Assembly: GCA_963825615.1 (NCBI GenBank)
Contig: CAWGTV010000001.1
Coordinates: forward strand, 1,162,686 to 1,226,685
DNA: 64,000 nt
Direction of reading: 5' to 3'
Source of the DNA: JAHEDT01 sp963825615
GTDB lineage: Bacteria > Desulfobacterota > Desulfuromonadia > Desulfuromonadales > BM103
Both the position numbers and the translations under genes were made by a program. This document shows positions 35,483 to 43,652 of the stretch, in pieces. The notes beneath the pieces were generated by a model. That model did not search any database. It was given only the letters and a program-made list of their open reading frames with translations, and had not been told where the DNA came from. The stretch's first letter is position 1. Each line of letters opens with the position of its first letter.

Positions 35483-36133
35483 TTATGTAGATTGTGGTTT
35501 GATGGTAATGACCACGCGGCGGTTCAGCTGACGACCGGCTTCGCTGCTGTTGTCGGCGATCGGTGACGATTCGCCAAAACCGATGGTGGTGATCCGACCG
35601 GGATTAACCCCTTGCCCGATCAGGGCATTTTCGACATTTTCGGCCCGCCGCTGGGAGAGGGCCTGGTTGGTCTGCTCGGAGCCCGTGCTGTCCGTATGGC
35701 CCGCCACCTGGATGCTGGTGTTGGGATACTGGTTGAGGACCCGGCTGACGCGGTTGATCTCCTCATAGGCCCCCGGGTTGAGGTTGGCAGAACCGACCGC
35801 GAAGAGGTAGTCCGATTTGAAGGTAACGGCAAGGACATCGGCATTGCGCTGTATGTTCGCGGCATCGATCGCCGCAAGCTCCCGGCGCAGGGCGGCTTCC
35901 TGTTCATCCATGGATTTGCCGACCTGGTTGCCGATGACACCGCCGGCCAAGGCTCCGATGCCGGCGCCGATGAGGGTTGCTTGTGTATTTCCGCCGATCA
36001 GTTGGCCGAGCAGCGCGCCGCCGGCAGCGCCCGCTCCGACACCGATCCTGGTCCCCTGCTCCTGCTTGTTTTGAGGAGGGGCACAGCCGGCAAGCAACAG
36101 AACCATAAGCAAGAGAACGAACCATCTTTTCAT
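35483..36133 (-). CDS. OmpA-family peptidoglycan-associated lipoprotein
   Basis: A 216-residue outer-membrane lipoprotein. Lipobox LLAGC at residues 14-18, then a glycine-zipper region (GAGAAGGALLGQLIGG...GIGALAGGVIGNQVGKSMD, residues about 30-75), and a C-terminal OmpA/MotB domain with 'TSIQVAGHTDSTGSEQTNQALSQRRAENV' (Asp and Arg that hold diaminopimelate). It anchors the outer membrane to peptidoglycan. The ATG at 36133 has AAGGAG seven bases upstream. Codons in the middle of the gene are the source of the 50-bp inverted copy in the porin pseudogene. Confidence 0.88.
   Translation of the reverse strand: MKRWFVLLLMVLLLAGCAPPQNKQEQGTRIGVGAGAAGGALLGQLIGGNTQATLIGAGIGALAGGVIGNQVGKSMDEQEAALRRELAAIDAANIQRNADVLAVTFKSDYLFAVGSANLNPGAYEEINRVSRVLNQYPNTSIQVAGHTDSTGSEQTNQALSQRRAENVENALIGQGVNPGRITTIGFGESSPIADNSSEAGRQLNRRVVITIKPQST
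35794..35843 (-). repeat. Source copy of the inverted 50-bp repeat within ompA-like gene
   Basis: This lies inside the OmpA lipoprotein gene and encodes ADVLAVTFKSDYLFAVGS. Its near-identical inverted partner is at 34535-34584, 1.2 kb away. Confidence 0.85.
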
Positions 36134-36190
36134 GCATAAACTCCTTGGATAACTGGTGAATGAAGAAAAAGTTGCAGCGGCCCCATGCAT

Positions 36191-36929
36191 GGGCGCCTAT
36201 CCTAAAAAAATCTTACAGCTTTTAGGTTATCCTAAAAAACCAATGTGTCTATTGGCCCTTGGGGCAATACCTTGAGATTGTCATCAATATGTCTCAAGAT
36301 TTTTCATCCCGGTGTCCGAGAACTGGCAGGCCTTGAATGCAAGAATGGCCGACCCTGTCGTGGGGCGGCCATATTGTCTCTGACAGTTAAACACTTCTCA
36401 ACTTAACTTGTGTGAGTCAACCTGTCTGGACAAAATAATGTTGGTAAATGCCTAACCAGAAAAATAATTAAGCTAGACAATTCTTGTCAAAACACAAATG
36501 AAATAGAGTTGGGAAATGAACCCTAGCTGATTATCGTCTCAGCAGCGTGGTTTATAGGGCATATCTGTTGAAGTAGTTCAAACATGGTCTGGATCTCGCT
36601 GCAAGACCTGATTGAGGTCAAAGCTACTTGTGTTGCATCAATTCGTATTTATCAGGAGCTGTGAGAATTGTTCATTATGGTCAATCTCCGATCTCTGAGT
36701 ACCCAATAACAATGTAGGGATATAAATAGAACGGAGAACCTTTACCTGCCATTCATACTAGCGTAGATTGGTTGCGTCTTATTTGATGCGCTCCGTGGGG
36801 GATGGTAATGATTAACTGGCTAGCAGGGGACTATTAACCGCTGTTGTCGGCTTGTGCTGACCGGCAGTTTTATTGATTTTGGTCATCTACAAAATCAGAT
36901 TCAATTCTGAGACAACTTTTGGGGGATGA
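36191..36929. other. Left flank of the AT-rich island, gene-free
   Basis: 739 bp without a supported gene. A hairpin at 36345-36372 (ATGGCC.../...GGCCAT with CCC/GGG extension) is a plausible terminator-like or boundary structure. From about 36400 base composition becomes AT-rich. A copy of the dispersed repeat lies at 36650-36735. The stretch 36736-36929 holds the upstream region of the first island gene. No transposase or integrase remnant was recognised. Confidence 0.5.
36650..36735 (+). repeat. Dispersed repeat, copy A (left flank of island)
   Basis: Shares ATTTATCAGGAGC, GAATT, CATT, CAATCT, CTGAGTACCC, CAATGTA and ATATAAATAG in order with copy B at 39350-39432, in the same orientation. 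It is the most divergent copy in its middle part, with a small insertion before CTGAGTACCC. Confidence 0.75.
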
Positions 36930-37604
36930 ATGACTAAATTTTACACTCCAACAAATGGTGTTGAAGGTTGGCAGGCTCTCTTAGCTGACCCAGTTAAACA
37001 TTGGAAAACAGGTTATTCAGCAAAAGCGTTAGCTCATTGCTGGGAAGAGGCTCAAGGCTTTCCTGTCGAGGTTATCAAGCTTTTCAAAGAAACTGCCTTA
37101 GAGGGCATCAAACTCCTGTTAGGTATCCCAGAGCACAAAGTTCCACTACGTGGAGGATCGACACAATCTCAAAACGATTTGTTTGTGTTGGCTAAAGTCA
37201 ATGACGAACTTGTATCAATAACAGTTGAAGGAAAAGTAGCTGAACCATTTGGTCCTACACTCGGCGAATGGATACAGGATGCATCAGCAGGAAAGTCTGT
37301 AAGGTTGGACTACCTCAAAAAACAACTTTGTTTAAAAGGAGACATCAATCCAAATATCCGTTATCAATTACTACACAGGACTGCTTCTGCAGTTATTGAA
37401 GCTAAAAGATTCAATGCATCAAAAGCCGTCATGATAGTGCATTCTTTCAGTCAAGAGAGTTTATGGATTGAGGACTATGCTGCATTTTTGGCGTTATACG
37501 GCAAGTCAGCAGGTGTTGGTGAATTGGTTTGTGTTTGTAACGTTGATGGCATTGAGCTGTATACCGGATGGGCAAAAGGTAATGAAAAGTATTTGCTGCG
37601 TTAA
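36930..37604 (+). CDS. Putative PD-(D/E)XK-type nuclease-like protein (DUF6946-like)
   Basis: A 224-residue soluble protein in AT-rich DNA. Asp83 in QNDLFVLA, followed 17 residues later by VEGKV (Glu100, Lys102), matches the D...ExK arrangement of the PD-(D/E)XK nuclease fold. The rest resembles proteins annotated DUF6946, including 'GGSTQSQNDLFV' and 'EPFGPTLGEWI'. I recall this family only by sequence pattern, so the name is tentative. The ATG at 36930 follows GGGGGATGA; an overlapping ATG four bases earlier is closed at once by TAA. It is the first of three co-directional genes with gaps of 52 and 9 bases. Confidence 0.7.
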   Translation: MTKFYTPTNGVEGWQALLADPVKHWKTGYSAKALAHCWEEAQGFPVEVIKLFKETALEGIKLLLGIPEHKVPLRGGSTQSQNDLFVLAKVNDELVSITVEGKVAEPFGPTLGEWIQDASAGKSVRLDYLKKQLCLKGDINPNIRYQLLHRTASAVIEAKRFNASKAVMIVHSFSQESLWIEDYAAFLALYGKSAGVGELVCVCNVDGIELYTGWAKGNEKYLLR

Positions 37605-37656
37605 ATAAACTCCGCATTGTGCGCACCGACAAAATAGTAAATAACAATCACAAAGG

Positions 37657-38259
37657 ATGGCCGTTGTGGATGGCGTTAAATCAGCACTTCTTAATCCTTT
37701 CAAGCTATGGTCTTGTGATGAGATACTTTCGTCACAATGTCCAGTCCCAAAGAAGCCAGGTGTCTACGCATGGTATTTTAAGCAGATCCCTCCTAATGTT
37801 CCAATTTCTGATTGCCATAAAGTGGAAGGCTTGACTCTTCTATATGTAGGGATTTCCCCGAAAGCTCCTCCTCTGAATGGAGCAAAACCTAGCAGTCAAA
37901 ATCTTCATAAAAGAGTTCGTTATCACATGCGCGGCAATGCTGAAGGGTCTACGTTAAGGCTCACCCTTGGCTGTTTACTTAGCGAAAGTCTAGTTATTCA
38001 ATTGAGAAGAGTAGGCGGTGGCTCACGGAAAACATTTTCAGATGGCGAGAAAGTGCTTTCAAGCTGGATGACAGAAAATGCATTTGTTGCTTGGGTCGAA
38101 TGTGATGAACCTTGGAAGCATGAGGAGCAAATCATGCCGGAGTTGTCTCTGCCATTAAATCTTCAACATAACAATGAACATCCATTTTATTCGTCACTCA
38201 AGGCCATAAGACGTGAGGCTAAGCAAGTTGCTGATGGGTTACCAATCCTTCCGAGGTAG
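37657..38259 (+). CDS. GIY-YIG nuclease family protein
   Basis: A protein of about 200 residues with GIY-YIG elements: GVYAWYF (residues 35-41) as the GIY strand and LLYVGISP (61-68) as the YIG strand. Arg86/Arg88 (NLHKRVRYHMRGNAEGSTLRLTLG) and Glu157 in WKHEEQIMPELSLPLN can serve as catalytic Arg and Glu. The family cleaves DNA in repair, homing or restriction. The ATG at 37657 is only a base or two from AAAGG; a GTG three codons downstream (37666) is better spaced and may be the real start. It sits between the DUF6946-like and DUF6884-like genes. Confidence 0.8.
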   Translation: MAVVDGVKSALLNPFKLWSCDEILSSQCPVPKKPGVYAWYFKQIPPNVPISDCHKVEGLTLLYVGISPKAPPLNGAKPSSQNLHKRVRYHMRGNAEGSTLRLTLGCLLSESLVIQLRRVGGGSRKTFSDGEKVLSSWMTENAFVAWVECDEPWKHEEQIMPELSLPLNLQHNNEHPFYSSLKAIRREAKQVADGLPILPR

Positions 38260-38268
38260 GTGGATAAT

Positions 38269-39252
38269 ATGAGAGATAAACTTGTAATCATCCCATGTGG
38301 CAAAAAGAAGATTTGGGCCGATGGTGTTACCAAGGGATCAGTCGAAGCACGTCAAGCATACACAGGGACTATGTTCAGGTTGGGTATGATTTATGCTGAG
38401 GTATGTGAAGCAGATTGTATTGTTTTGAGTGCCAAATATGGTTACGTATTGCCTCATGCACAAATTGAAGAATATGACGTTACATTCAGCAGGAAAGCCT
38501 CGAATCCCATCTCTTATAAAGAGCTAGCTGATCAATTAATAAGGTTCGAGATTTGGAATTATAAAGAAATCGTAGGTCTTGGTGGAGCTGACTACAGAAA
38601 AGCGATTATTGACTCATTCGCTTGCAATGGCAGAACAGACATCCGTACACCATTTGCTGGTCTTAGCATGGGTAATTACCTGCATGCTCTTAAAGAAGCG
38701 ATTAAAATCGAAATCATCGAATCCGTGAGTCGTCGGTATGATGACCTAGACTATAAGTCTCTTGAGATTGATGAACATGGGAAGATAACTTTTCTGAGGA
38801 ACTGCTGGTGGGTTCCTACAATTGAAGGTGCATTTAGTGGCTGGCTTGAAGGACCTGGACCAACAAAGCAAGAGAGAGAATGGGCATATTTCAGAATCAA
38901 TGAGGAAAGACAAATTCTACTTGATTTGGGTCCAAGCCCTGGAGCTTGGGACCAATTCCATGTCGTAATGCCCCTTGTCGGAAAAAGGGTTCTTGTAGAC
39001 ATGGGCGAAAACTTTTGTGGCGAAGAAGCCTATTTACTAGAGGCTAAATTTATTGGATTACACCTTAAACGCAGTGATGATGGATTCTTGCAGTGTTATC
39101 TGTACCTGAGTGATATTTTAAAACGTGATTCGGATAGACCTGCTTTTTGTATGTATGATAGCAGCCTTGCTTTAATCAAAGTTTCTGATGAAGTCTCAAT
39201 GTTGAATTTTGTAAATTTATTTAAGTTGTCAGTTCTGGAAGAGCAAGCCTAG
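38269..39252 (+). CDS. DUF6884-like PCGKKK protein with C-terminal extension
   Basis: A 327-residue soluble protein. The N-terminal ~140 residues are Rossmann-like: LVIIPCGKKKIW, then AYTGTMFRLGMIYAEV, CIVLSAKYGYVLPHAQIEEYDVTF, and IVGLGGADYRKAI. This combination is typical of DUF6884 proteins, which resemble the YaaA fold. About 150 C-terminal residues (from EIDEHGKITFLRNCWWVP) have no assignment that I recognise. The ATG at 38269 has AGGTGG six bases upstream, against an in-frame GTG at 38260. Function is unknown. Association with two nuclease-like neighbours suggests a DNA-targeting or defence cassette (inference). Confidence 0.7.
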   Translation: MRDKLVIIPCGKKKIWADGVTKGSVEARQAYTGTMFRLGMIYAEVCEADCIVLSAKYGYVLPHAQIEEYDVTFSRKASNPISYKELADQLIRFEIWNYKEIVGLGGADYRKAIIDSFACNGRTDIRTPFAGLSMGNYLHALKEAIKIEIIESVSRRYDDLDYKSLEIDEHGKITFLRNCWWVPTIEGAFSGWLEGPGPTKQEREWAYFRINEERQILLDLGPSPGAWDQFHVVMPLVGKRVLVDMGENFCGEEAYLLEAKFIGLHLKRSDDGFLQCYLYLSDILKRDSDRPAFCMYDSSLALIKVSDEVSMLNFVNLFKLSVLEEQA

Positions 39253-39316
39253 AGCAAGCTTCCCTGTGGTAATCCGCCAGAACCTTGAGTCTTGTAAGTC
39301 ACCATCTATAAGACAC

Positions 39317-39348
39317 AAAAACCCCCGGCCCGAAGATCGAGGGTTTTT
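39317..39348 (+). terminator. Terminator of the three-gene island operon
   Basis: AAAAACCC pairs with GGGTTTTT around a GC-rich interior. The plus strand ends in TTTTT; 65 bases past the stop at 39252. The symmetrical A/T arms allow termination from both directions. Confidence 0.8.
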
Positions 39349-39349
39349 C

Positions 39350-39432
39350 TGATTTATCAGGAGCAGTAAGAATTTCGCATTTATGCCAATCTGAGTACCC
39401 TGAAGCAATGTAAGAATATAAATAGGACTGCT
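39350..39432 (+). repeat. Dispersed repeat, copy B (right flank of island)
   Basis: Directly after the island terminator. It matches copy A (36650) in the same orientation and copy C (55092) more closely: CAGTAAGAATTTCGCATTT is identical in B and C. It is 83 bases long with ATATAAATAGG at its right end. Confidence 0.8.
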
Positions 39433-39469
39433 GCCACACAAAATGATCGCCACCTGGATCTTCTCGGAT

Positions 39470-39520
39470 GGCCACTTATCATTTGTCAGGTCTTAATAAG
39501 AATTGGCCATTTGCATATTT
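39470..39520 (+). repeat. Possible degenerate repeat, copy D
   Basis: GTCAGG, TAATAAGAATT, ATTTGCAT and the preceding ATGGCCAC echo the sequence around copy C (55052-55120), where ATGGCCAC also precedes the repeat. The match is short and imperfect. Confidence 0.35.
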
Positions 39521-39777
39521 TTGACCTACCATATCTGTGCTAATAACTTGTTAGGCACCTGCGATTTGATGTCTGTGGATATTTATGCGTATATTGGCGT
39601 GTCTTTAAATCTTTCAGGGAGAATATTGAACAACTAATTACAGATCATCGGCTAGAGTACGGGGGACTTATTCTCTGGGCCAGACATAGACAGTCTGTAA
39701 CTGCGATATTTTAATATAAAACCTACGAGTGGAAGAGGATCAGAGAGAGCCTTTCTTTCTTTATTCACTTAACAATT

Positions 39778-40650
39778 ATGCCGGCGTATCTTGACATTAC
39801 CATCCCATTATTAAACTTCATAATCATGTTTACGGTCGGTACCGGCCTCGCTGCTGCCGATTTCAAACATGTCGCGATGTTGCCCCGAAACGTTGTCCTG
39901 CCGTGTATCGCTCAAATGGTCTGTCTCCCTTTGGCCGGAGTGGTGGTTGTAAGCCTTCTTTCGCTGGATCCGTTTATTGTGGGAGGGGTCCTGCTTATCG
40001 CCGCCTGTCCGGGTGGCTCGATGTCCAATTTTTACAGCTACCTGGCCAAAGGCAATGTCGCCCTTTCGGTCACTCTCACCGGGATCACTTGCCTTGCAGC
40101 GATGATAACCATGCCCTTGGTCATGAGTTGCTTCGAGCAGTTTATCGATGCTCCCGATACTTTTCATGTTCCTGTTAAAACTCTTCTGCTGACCCTGGCG
40201 ATGTTCCTGCTCCTGCCGATTCTGCTCGGCATGCTGGTACGGCATCTCAGGCCGGCATTCGTCACGAGGTACGACAACTGGTTGCGGATCGTTTCAATGG
40301 TTTTTTTGGCCGCACTGATCGTCCAGGTGATCTGGCAGACTCCGGACATCTTCACACATGACTTCGCCGACACCCTGAAGGCAAGTGGGTCTATGGCCGG
40401 GCTGTCTCTTGTGGCAGGATTGCTGGTTGGGCGGTACATGAAGCTGTCGGCCTATGATGCCTGGCCGGTGGCTTTCGAATTGATGGTACAGAATGTTGCG
40501 TTGGCTGCGACGATTGCGATCACAGTTTTCCAGCAGGCAAGATTTGCGTCATTTGCTGCGGGCTATTTCCTGATTCAGGTGCCGATAGCGGCGGTTCTGA
40601 TCCTGATTTGCTTCAAGACGAAACAAGCAACAGCCGTTGATCATATCTAA
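39778..40650 (+). CDS. Bile acid:sodium symporter (BASS) family transporter
   Basis: A 290-residue inner-membrane protein with nine to ten helices. The family signatures are visible: FTVGTGLAAADFKHVAMLPRNVV (residues about 18-40), LIAACPGGSMSNFYSYLAKGNVALSVTLT (72-100) and a C-terminal 'FELMVQNVALAATIAITVFQQ'. BASS members carry bile acids, pantoate, pyruvate or other organic anions with Na+. The start codon at 39778 lacks a recognisable ribosome-binding site, so the N-terminus is provisional. It precedes a convergent LysR gene and a sulfatase cluster, which suggests that uptake of a sulfated organic anion is possible but unproven. Confidence 0.85.
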   Translation: MPAYLDITIPLLNFIIMFTVGTGLAAADFKHVAMLPRNVVLPCIAQMVCLPLAGVVVVSLLSLDPFIVGGVLLIAACPGGSMSNFYSYLAKGNVALSVTLTGITCLAAMITMPLVMSCFEQFIDAPDTFHVPVKTLLLTLAMFLLLPILLGMLVRHLRPAFVTRYDNWLRIVSMVFLAALIVQVIWQTPDIFTHDFADTLKASGSMAGLSLVAGLLVGRYMKLSAYDAWPVAFELMVQNVALAATIAITVFQQARFASFAAGYFLIQVPIAAVLILICFKTKQATAVDHI

Positions 40651-40692
40651 GGGGACAGGTGACTGATGCGAAGCGTAGCGCGATGCTTCATC

Positions 40693-41658
40693 TCAACGGT
40701 TCCACTTGATAGATTTGGCAAACCGCTCTTCTTCTGCAAATAATTCCTGCTCTACTTTCCGCACGATGTCCATAAATGCCAGGACTATCGGGGAGAGGGT
40801 CCGTTGCTTCAGGGAGACAAAACCGTAATTCGTCACCATCCATGGCTGGTGAAACGGTATGACCGATAGTGTCCCGGTATCGAGTTCTTTCTTAAACATG
40901 AGCAGTGCCGATGGACATAGCGCATCACTGTTGGTAATGACAGCGGCCACGTCGCTGATGACATCGACTTCAATGGCCGGAACTAACTCACCGGTAAACG
41001 GATCTCTCTCGGCAGCCATGCCCAGGTCAGCCGGCAGATGATCAGTGATACGAGACGGCATTCTGGTGCAGCACCAGGGGAAATCGAGCAGGTCGGGAAT
41101 GGTCAGTGGGCGTCGATCGAGCAGGGGATGATCGGGGCGGCAGAAAAAGACACCGATATGCTCTCCTAAGGGTTCGGTCCGCAGTTCCTCGTTTTTGACC
41201 GCTTCGCCCAGTTCACTGATACCGATATCGATCTCTCGATTCAGAATGACATCTAAAATTTTCGAATACTGAAGAATGCCAACTTTGAATTTCAATGTAC
41301 GGTGGCGGCTAAGCAACCTGCCAATGGCAGCATGCCCACACATTTTGCTCGGGAATGGCCCCATGGCCACTCTTAGAATGCCTTTTTCCAGACCAACCTG
41401 GGCCTGAATCTCGTTTAATAGGTCACCCTCCGCGAGAGTGACTTTCCGGGCATGCTCAAGAAAGGTCAAACCGATATCGGTTGGTGTGACCTTCACCCCC
41501 CCACCACGATCAAACAAACGAATGTCTAAGTAGTCCTCAAGGGTTTTAATACCGCGTACCAGCGCCGAGTGGGTGATATGCAAGGCTTCTGCTGTACGTC
41601 GATAATTGCCGATGTCGGCGAGTTTGAGAGCATATTTGAGATTGCGATGAGTAATCAT
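40693..41658 (-). CDS. LysR-family transcriptional regulator
   Basis: A 321-residue LysR-type regulator. The N-terminal winged HTH is MITHRNLKYALKLADIGNYRRTAEALHITHSALVRGIKTLEDYLDIRLFDRGGG, and the effector domain starts near residue 95 (GILRVAMGPFPSKMC...). It is divergent from the sulfatase gene at 41859, as is usual for LysR regulators of adjacent targets. An 11-bp dyad overlaps its own start codon (41656-41678). Control of the sulfatase cluster or the BASS transporter is inferred from position only. Confidence 0.88.
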   Translation of the reverse strand: MITHRNLKYALKLADIGNYRRTAEALHITHSALVRGIKTLEDYLDIRLFDRGGGVKVTPTDIGLTFLEHARKVTLAEGDLLNEIQAQVGLEKGILRVAMGPFPSKMCGHAAIGRLLSRHRTLKFKVGILQYSKILDVILNREIDIGISELGEAVKNEELRTEPLGEHIGVFFCRPDHPLLDRRPLTIPDLLDFPWCCTRMPSRITDHLPADLGMAAERDPFTGELVPAIEVDVISDVAAVITNSDALCPSALLMFKKELDTGTLSVIPFHQPWMVTNYGFVSLKQRTLSPIVLAFMDIVRKVEQELFAEEERFAKSIKWNR

Positions 41659-41724
41659 GGTGATAATTTATTACCATGTCATGAATATTTTGTCACTTGT
41701 ATAACCATGATGGGCCTGTATAAC
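41656..41724. promoter_or_regulatory. Candidate LysR operator region between LysR and the sulfatase cluster
   Basis: CATGGTGATAATTTATTACCATG (23 bases, 41656-41678, here split for description: CATGGT...ACCATG arms) is a near-perfect dyad centred on the start codon of the LysR gene, a typical autoregulatory position. Two direct TGTATAAC octamers at 41698-41705 and 41717-41724, 19 bases apart, lie in the same divergent intergenic region. Confidence 0.45.
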
Positions 41725-41858
41725 AATAATACACAACAATTTTTCTAGAGAAAACGTCACTTAGCTTTCCTTTTGTCCGTTATATTATAAGTTTTTTGTA
41801 ATAATCGATTGATTAGTCGGCATCAATTAACCCCACAACATTCAAGGGAGGATACCGC

Positions 41859-43568
41859 ATGAAAAAACGAAAAATTTGGGGGATTTTATTTTTTTCATTG
41901 ATGTTATCAATGGTTTTTGTCGGCCAGGCAATCTCCGCCGAAAAAAAGCCCAATATCCTGTTCATCATGGGTGATGACATCGGCATCATGAACGTGGGTG
42001 CCTACCATCAGGGCCTCATGGTTGGGGAGACGCCCAACATCGACCGCCTCGGGAAAGAAGGTGCCAGGTTTATGACCTATTATGCCGAGCAGAGCTGCAC
42101 GGCCGGGCGCACCGCGTTCTTCACCGGCATGCATCCGTTGCGGGCGGGCATGGTCATGCCGCAGCTTCCCGGTGCTACCAGTTCACTGTTGCCGGGCACG
42201 CCTGCGCTGGCAAAAATTTTGCTGGATCTCGGCTACAACACCGGCGAATTCGGCAAGAACCACTTAGGCGATAAATCGGCGTCGCTGCCAACGGCACACG
42301 GCTTCCAGGAGTTCTGGGGATACTTGTATCACCTTGACGCCATGCAGGGGGTGAGCTTCCCGGATATCAACAGCTCCCCGACAGTGCAAGGCGTTGTTCC
42401 GCCTTGCAAGAATACCCCGGTCAAAGGTCTCAAAGAGGTCGCCGGTGCCATCGATCCGCGAGACGGGCTCTGCATGACGCCACCGAGGCCGGTTCTTCAT
42501 TGTACGTCCTCGGACGGCACCGAGAAAAACCAGTCCTGCAAGGACGAAGGGCCGCTGACGCTGGAACGCTCGGAGACCGTGGACGAGGAAATCTCCGCCA
42601 AGGTCATCGACTACCTCGACCGCAACGACCCCGAGAAAACCGGCAAGCCGTTCTTTGTCTGGTATAATCCGGCGCGCATGCACGTCACGACCATGCTTTC
42701 GGACAAGTATCTGGACATGCTGGGCGAGAAGGGCGGCAAGGACTGGGGTATCAACGAAGCCGGTATGAAGCAGATGGATGACAACATCGGCTACGTGTTG
42801 AAGAAGCTGGAGGACATGGGCGAACTTGACAACACCATCGTCGTCTTCACCACCGATAACGGCGCCGAGGCCATCACCTTCCCGGACGGCGGCGTCACAC
42901 CGTTCAGGGGAGGCAAACTGACGACCTGGGAAGGCGGTATGCGGGCTCCACTGCTCGTTCGCTGGCCGGGGCACGTCAAGGCTGGCTCGAATCCGGACCA
43001 GATATTCTCGGCACTGGACTGGCTGCCCACCCTCGTCAATATCGCCGGCGGGCCTTCGGGTGATGAGCTGAAGAAGCAGATCGAGGCCGGCAAGTACCCC
43101 GGCTTTGTTAAGACGACGCTCGACGGTGTCGATCAGCGAGCTTACCTCGAAGGAAAGGGCGACTCCGCTCGCGACACGTTCTTCTATTACACAGGCCAGC
43201 AGCCCTCGGCTGTTCGGTACAAGAACTGGAAGTTTTACTACACGATGGCACCGTCTTCTGCGACGGGCGGTTTGACAGGCACCGAAACTTATCATTGGAC
43301 CCAGGTCGCGAACCTCAAGCGTGACCCCTTCGAGCAGGCTGTTGCGGAGGATCAGAAGACCCTCCTTGGATACGGTGGTGCACTGGCCGCTCCGAGCACG
43401 GCGTATATCTATGACTGGAACCTGCTGCCGATTGGGCAAATGTTGTGGCTGAAGGAGCTCGAGACGTACAGGACCTTCCCAGCGCTGCAGACCCCAGCGA
43501 GCTACAACCTGGATCAGGTGATCGAGTCGATGAAGTCTGCGAAACACATCAGCCACGCGGGCGAGTAA
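41859..43568 (+). CDS. Exported sulfatase with CTAGR active-site signature
   Basis: A 569-residue sulfatase of the alkaline-phosphatase superfamily. Signal peptide residues 1-27. The metal-binding start is 'PNILFIMGDDIG' (Asp39/Asp40). The formylglycine signature is SCTAGRTAFFTG with Cys80, so the motif is C-x-A-x-R instead of the canonical C-x-P-x-R. The C-terminal part has VVFTTDNGAEA (Asp/Asn metal ligands) and 'GGKLTTWEGGMRAPLLVRWPG'. It hydrolyses sulfate esters in the periplasm; substrate unknown. GGGAGG before the ATG supports the start. A terminator follows at 43597. Confidence 0.85.
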   Translation: MKKRKIWGILFFSLMLSMVFVGQAISAEKKPNILFIMGDDIGIMNVGAYHQGLMVGETPNIDRLGKEGARFMTYYAEQSCTAGRTAFFTGMHPLRAGMVMPQLPGATSSLLPGTPALAKILLDLGYNTGEFGKNHLGDKSASLPTAHGFQEFWGYLYHLDAMQGVSFPDINSSPTVQGVVPPCKNTPVKGLKEVAGAIDPRDGLCMTPPRPVLHCTSSDGTEKNQSCKDEGPLTLERSETVDEEISAKVIDYLDRNDPEKTGKPFFVWYNPARMHVTTMLSDKYLDMLGEKGGKDWGINEAGMKQMDDNIGYVLKKLEDMGELDNTIVVFTTDNGAEAITFPDGGVTPFRGGKLTTWEGGMRAPLLVRWPGHVKAGSNPDQIFSALDWLPTLVNIAGGPSGDELKKQIEAGKYPGFVKTTLDGVDQRAYLEGKGDSARDTFFYYTGQQPSAVRYKNWKFYYTMAPSSATGGLTGTETYHWTQVANLKRDPFEQAVAEDQKTLLGYGGALAAPSTAYIYDWNLLPIGQMLWLKELETYRTFPALQTPASYNLDQVIESMKSAKHISHAGE

Positions 43569-43596
43569 CTGCCAAACGCAAGGATGTTTGATTACC

Positions 43597-43624
43597 AGGG
43601 CCGCCGCCTTAAAGGGGCGGCCCT
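43597..43624 (+). terminator. Hairpin after the first sulfatase
   Basis: Perfect nine-base-pair stem AGGGCCGCC / GGCGGCCCT with a ten-base loop, 29 bases past the stop. It has little U tract, so it may be an attenuating hairpin. Confidence 0.6.
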
Positions 43625-43652
43625 TCGCCTATCTACTAAAGTGTTGTAAACC

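Larger units (their letters stand above)
39253..39777. other. Right flank of the AT-rich island, gene-free
   Basis: 525 bp without a gene. It contains, in order, an intrinsic terminator (39317-39348), repeat copy B (39350-39432), a weakly related repeat copy (39470-39520) and about 250 bp of AT-rich sequence before the BASS transporter. A GTTAGGC heptamer near 39549 was examined as a possible attC end and rejected. Confidence 0.5.

Noticed and set aside
36400..36500. Sequence resembling the end of an IS3-type element (TCAACCTGTCTGGACAAAA)
   Set aside because: No partner end, transposase frame or target duplication was seen; the resemblance is too short to call a mobile element.
39545..39560. 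GTTAGGC near 39549 with GCCTAAC near 36448, resembling attC core sites
   Set aside because: The two heptamers are 3 kb apart and no second attC core lies within 60-130 bases of either, so no integron attachment site is supported. An eight-base inverted match is expected by chance at this length.
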